DNA of 64,000 nucleotides from NCBI RefSeq assembly GCF_002979755.1, contig NZ_PCPP01000001.1:1086665-1150664 (forward strand). Direction: 5' to 3'. The stretch is from Chryseobacterium culicis. GTDB lineage: Bacteria > Bacteroidota > Bacteroidia > Flavobacteriales > Weeksellaceae. Shown here piece by piece: positions 62,392 to 64,000 of the stretch. The notes beneath the pieces were generated by a model, which was not told where the DNA came from, searched no databases, and saw nothing but the letters and a program-made list of their open reading frames with translations. The position numbers were made by a program, and so were the translations under genes. The number at the start of each line of letters is the position of its first letter. Position 1 is the first letter of the stretch.

Positions 62392-62741
62392 TCAATTCAC
62401 ACTCATATACATTTATTATGAAATTCGTCTGTAGTTAAAAATATTATACTTTTTATTTAAAGAATATATTTTATACAGAGGATAAAAGAATATCACCTCT
62501 TTCTTATTAAGATAGTAAGGAATATTCCATTTCTTAGGAAATTCATAATAAAAAATGCCATCATTGGCTAAAACATATATTATTCACCTAGATAAATAAA
62601 TGTTTTTAGCCAATAACGGCAAAAAAAAGAATAGGATAAATTATAGGGTTTACTGTTATATATTCAGAAACATTTAAAATTATCCTGAATTAATATCTCT
62701 ATTTCACCCCATATCTTTTATCTGTTTCAAATAAAGAAGAC
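62392..62741. other. Convergent intergenic region with an imperfect inverted repeat
   Basis: TGCC and TTGGCTAAAA-CAT at 62556-62576 pair with ATGTTTTTAGCCAA and GGCA at 62600-62621, giving a long interrupted stem with A-rich and T-rich flanks. It may terminate transcription from both sides. The rest of the region holds nothing recognisable. Confidence 0.55.
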
Positions 62742-64000
62742 CTATTTGTAATCTTTAGAACTTCTTCTAGGTTCTTTTACTTCCGGCCATTTTACAGCCT
62801 CTCCTTTTTCATTCTGAGGCATTACTCTTTTTTCTCTGTTGCTGAATTCAGGATCTTCGGAAGCCATATAAGCTAATGCTGCCGTTAAAATAACATTATT
62901 TTTTACTTCATCAAAAACGATCTTATCGTAAGTATCTTTCGTAGTATGCCACGTATATCCGAAATATCCCCAGTTCAGAGAACCTAAAGAAATTCCGGGT
63001 ACTCCTGCTGCTACGAACGAAGCATGGTCAGAACCTCCACCTCCAGGCATCCCCGGGAAATCAGTTTTAATATGGCTTCTTACTGCTTTGGGAACACCAT
63101 CAAGCCATCTTCCAACATAATCATAAGCTTTTACAAATCCCTGACCGCTGATGTTCACAACACGTCCGGTTCCGTTATCCTGATTAAAAGCAGCCTGTAC
63201 TCCCTTAATAATCTGAGGATTATCTACCACAAAACCTCTAGAACCATTTAATCCCTGCTCTTCACTTCCCCAAAGTCCGATTACAATAGTTCTCTTGTTA
63301 TTAGGATAATATTTTTTCAGAATTCTCATGGTTTCCAGCATGGTGATCGTTCCTGTTCCATTATCTGTAGCTCCCTGAGCTCCATCCCACGAATCAAGGT
63401 GAGCAGAAAGAATCACATACTCATCGGGTTTTTCTTTTCCTTTGATCATACCGATTGTATTAAAGCTTTTCGCTTCAGGAAGTATTTTGGATTGAGCATC
63501 AATTTTCATTTTAGGCTGAGTTCCTTTTTCTGCCATTCTGTAAAGCATTCCATAGTCTTCCACATCGATATCGATCATTGGAATTTTGGATGTTTTCGCT
63601 CCGAATATTCTGTTAGCCCCCATGATACCAGTCCAGTTTGAAATGGCAATACCTGCCGCTCCGGCTTTCTCTAAAGCTTCAGGAAGACTGTTGTTATCAT
63701 ACCCGACATTCTTTATATAAGCAGCAAAATCTTTGGCAGCCTGTTCTTTTTCCGCTTTAAGCTTTTCATACAATTCAGGTGTTGCAAATTCTTTGATTTG
63801 TTCATCAGAACGACCGATTTTCTGGTACTGTGCCATCAGTACAATTTTTCCCTTCACGGAAGGAAGCCATTGATCAAATTCAGCTTTAGAAGACACTTTC
63901 GGAAGAATAATTACTTCTGCCTCCACTGCCTTTTTAGTAGCCGGGCTCCATGCAAGCTGTGTTGCGGAAAGAGATTTTACACGCGGATACGTCATATCAA
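62742..64000 (-). CDS. M28 family metallopeptidase, partial
   Basis: The C-terminal 419 or so residues of a zinc aminopeptidase-like protein; its start lies beyond the right edge. A PA domain comes first (KGKIVLMAQYQKIG, LEKAGAAGIAISNW). The M28 domain carries the zinc motifs in ILSAHLDSWDGAQGATDNGT (His and bridging Asp), GLWGSEEQGLNGSRGF (catalytic Glu pair), FNQDNGTG and TWHTTKDTYDKI (last His). The reading frame stays open to base 64000. Family members are usually secreted or lipid-anchored. Confidence 0.93.
   Translation of the reverse strand, partial: DMTYPRVKSLSATQLAWSPATKKAVEAEVIILPKVSSKAEFDQWLPSVKGKIVLMAQYQKIGRSDEQIKEFATPELYEKLKAEKEQAAKDFAAYIKNVGYDNNSLPEALEKAGAAGIAISNWTGIMGANRIFGAKTSKIPMIDIDVEDYGMLYRMAEKGTQPKMKIDAQSKILPEAKSFNTIGMIKGKEKPDEYVILSAHLDSWDGAQGATDNGTGTITMLETMRILKKYYPNNKRTIVIGLWGSEEQGLNGSRGFVVDNPQIIKGVQAAFNQDNGTGRVVNISGQGFVKAYDYVGRWLDGVPKAVRSHIKTDFPGMPGGGGSDHASFVAAGVPGISLGSLNWGYFGYTWHTTKDTYDKIVFDEVKNNVILTAALAYMASEDPEFSNREKRVMPQNEKGEAVKWPEVKEPRRSSKDYK

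Overview
The window is an AT-rich flavobacterial chromosome segment, most likely from Chryseobacterium or a close relative. The evidence is two GLPGLI-family proteins, a LytTR-type two-component system whose kinase carries a propeller sensor, many Gln-ending signal peptides (AQ, SQ), rhomboid and CPBP membrane proteases, and promoters of the Bacteroidota type (TTTG, about 19 bases, TAnnTTTG) instead of sigma-70 boxes. Shine-Dalgarno sequences are mostly absent. Both window edges cut genes: a membrane protein start at 1-114 and an M28 peptidase at 62742-64000.

Layout. 1-5.5 kb: dacB, a zinc-ribbon-like hypothetical, pepE, a TPR protein, a YdeI/DUF1905 gene bracketed by heptamer repeats, and a transaldolase-family gene. 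5.5-10.4 kb, minus strand: two GLPGLI proteins with an acetyltransferase between them, then an M56 (BlaR1-like) metalloprotease and BlaI repressor pair, with a candidate BlaI operator on the pair's promoter. 10.8-16.7 kb: a c-type haem / P460-like protein, two lipoproteins, a LytS/LytTR pair, a glutathione peroxidase and a secreted hypothetical. 16.9-23.3 kb: small enzymes, the initiator tRNA, and a run of tsaC-like, CPBP protease, yaaA, prmC, serine hydrolase and DUF4180 genes. 23.5-26 kb: a long structured leader ahead of two surface proteins. 26-34.7 kb, minus strand: epimerase, SDR, AraC regulator, rhomboid, and the topoisomerase IV genes parC and parE with a small membrane-protein gene between them. 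34.9-40.7 kb: a propeller-sensor histidine kinase, its LytTR regulator, a proline-rich double-glycine peptide and an HExxH lipoprotein. 42.8-46.3 kb: six double-glycine Cys-rich peptides in two clusters either side of an SDR/AraC pair. 46.4-57.4 kb: housekeeping genes (ychF, ferritin, a GH10-like lipoprotein, typA, YceI, tex, HAD). 57.5-62.4 kb: a sparse accessory zone with a TPR-HTH regulator, its broken paralogue, two small HTH proteins, a surface protein and clustered TGATGTAT boxes.

The most novel signal is the peptide family. All six precursors have a 23-residue leader with invariant GKKL at residues 9-12 and Gly-Gly at 22-23. Every core carries Cys-x6-Cys-x4-Cys-[QR], present twice in the last peptide. 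No modification enzyme, C39-type transporter or immunity gene is visible in the window, so processing would have to be encoded elsewhere. A related but Cys-free, Pro-rich double-glycine peptide sits directly behind the LytTR two-component system at 34.9-38.5 kb, an arrangement that recalls peptide signalling loci. Other regulatory or structural signals are the BlaI operator overlapping a -7 element, a cluster of TGATGTAT boxes next to a possible small RNA, a roughly 300-base structured leader, and degenerate 7-base tandem repeats scattered between genes and once inside prmC.
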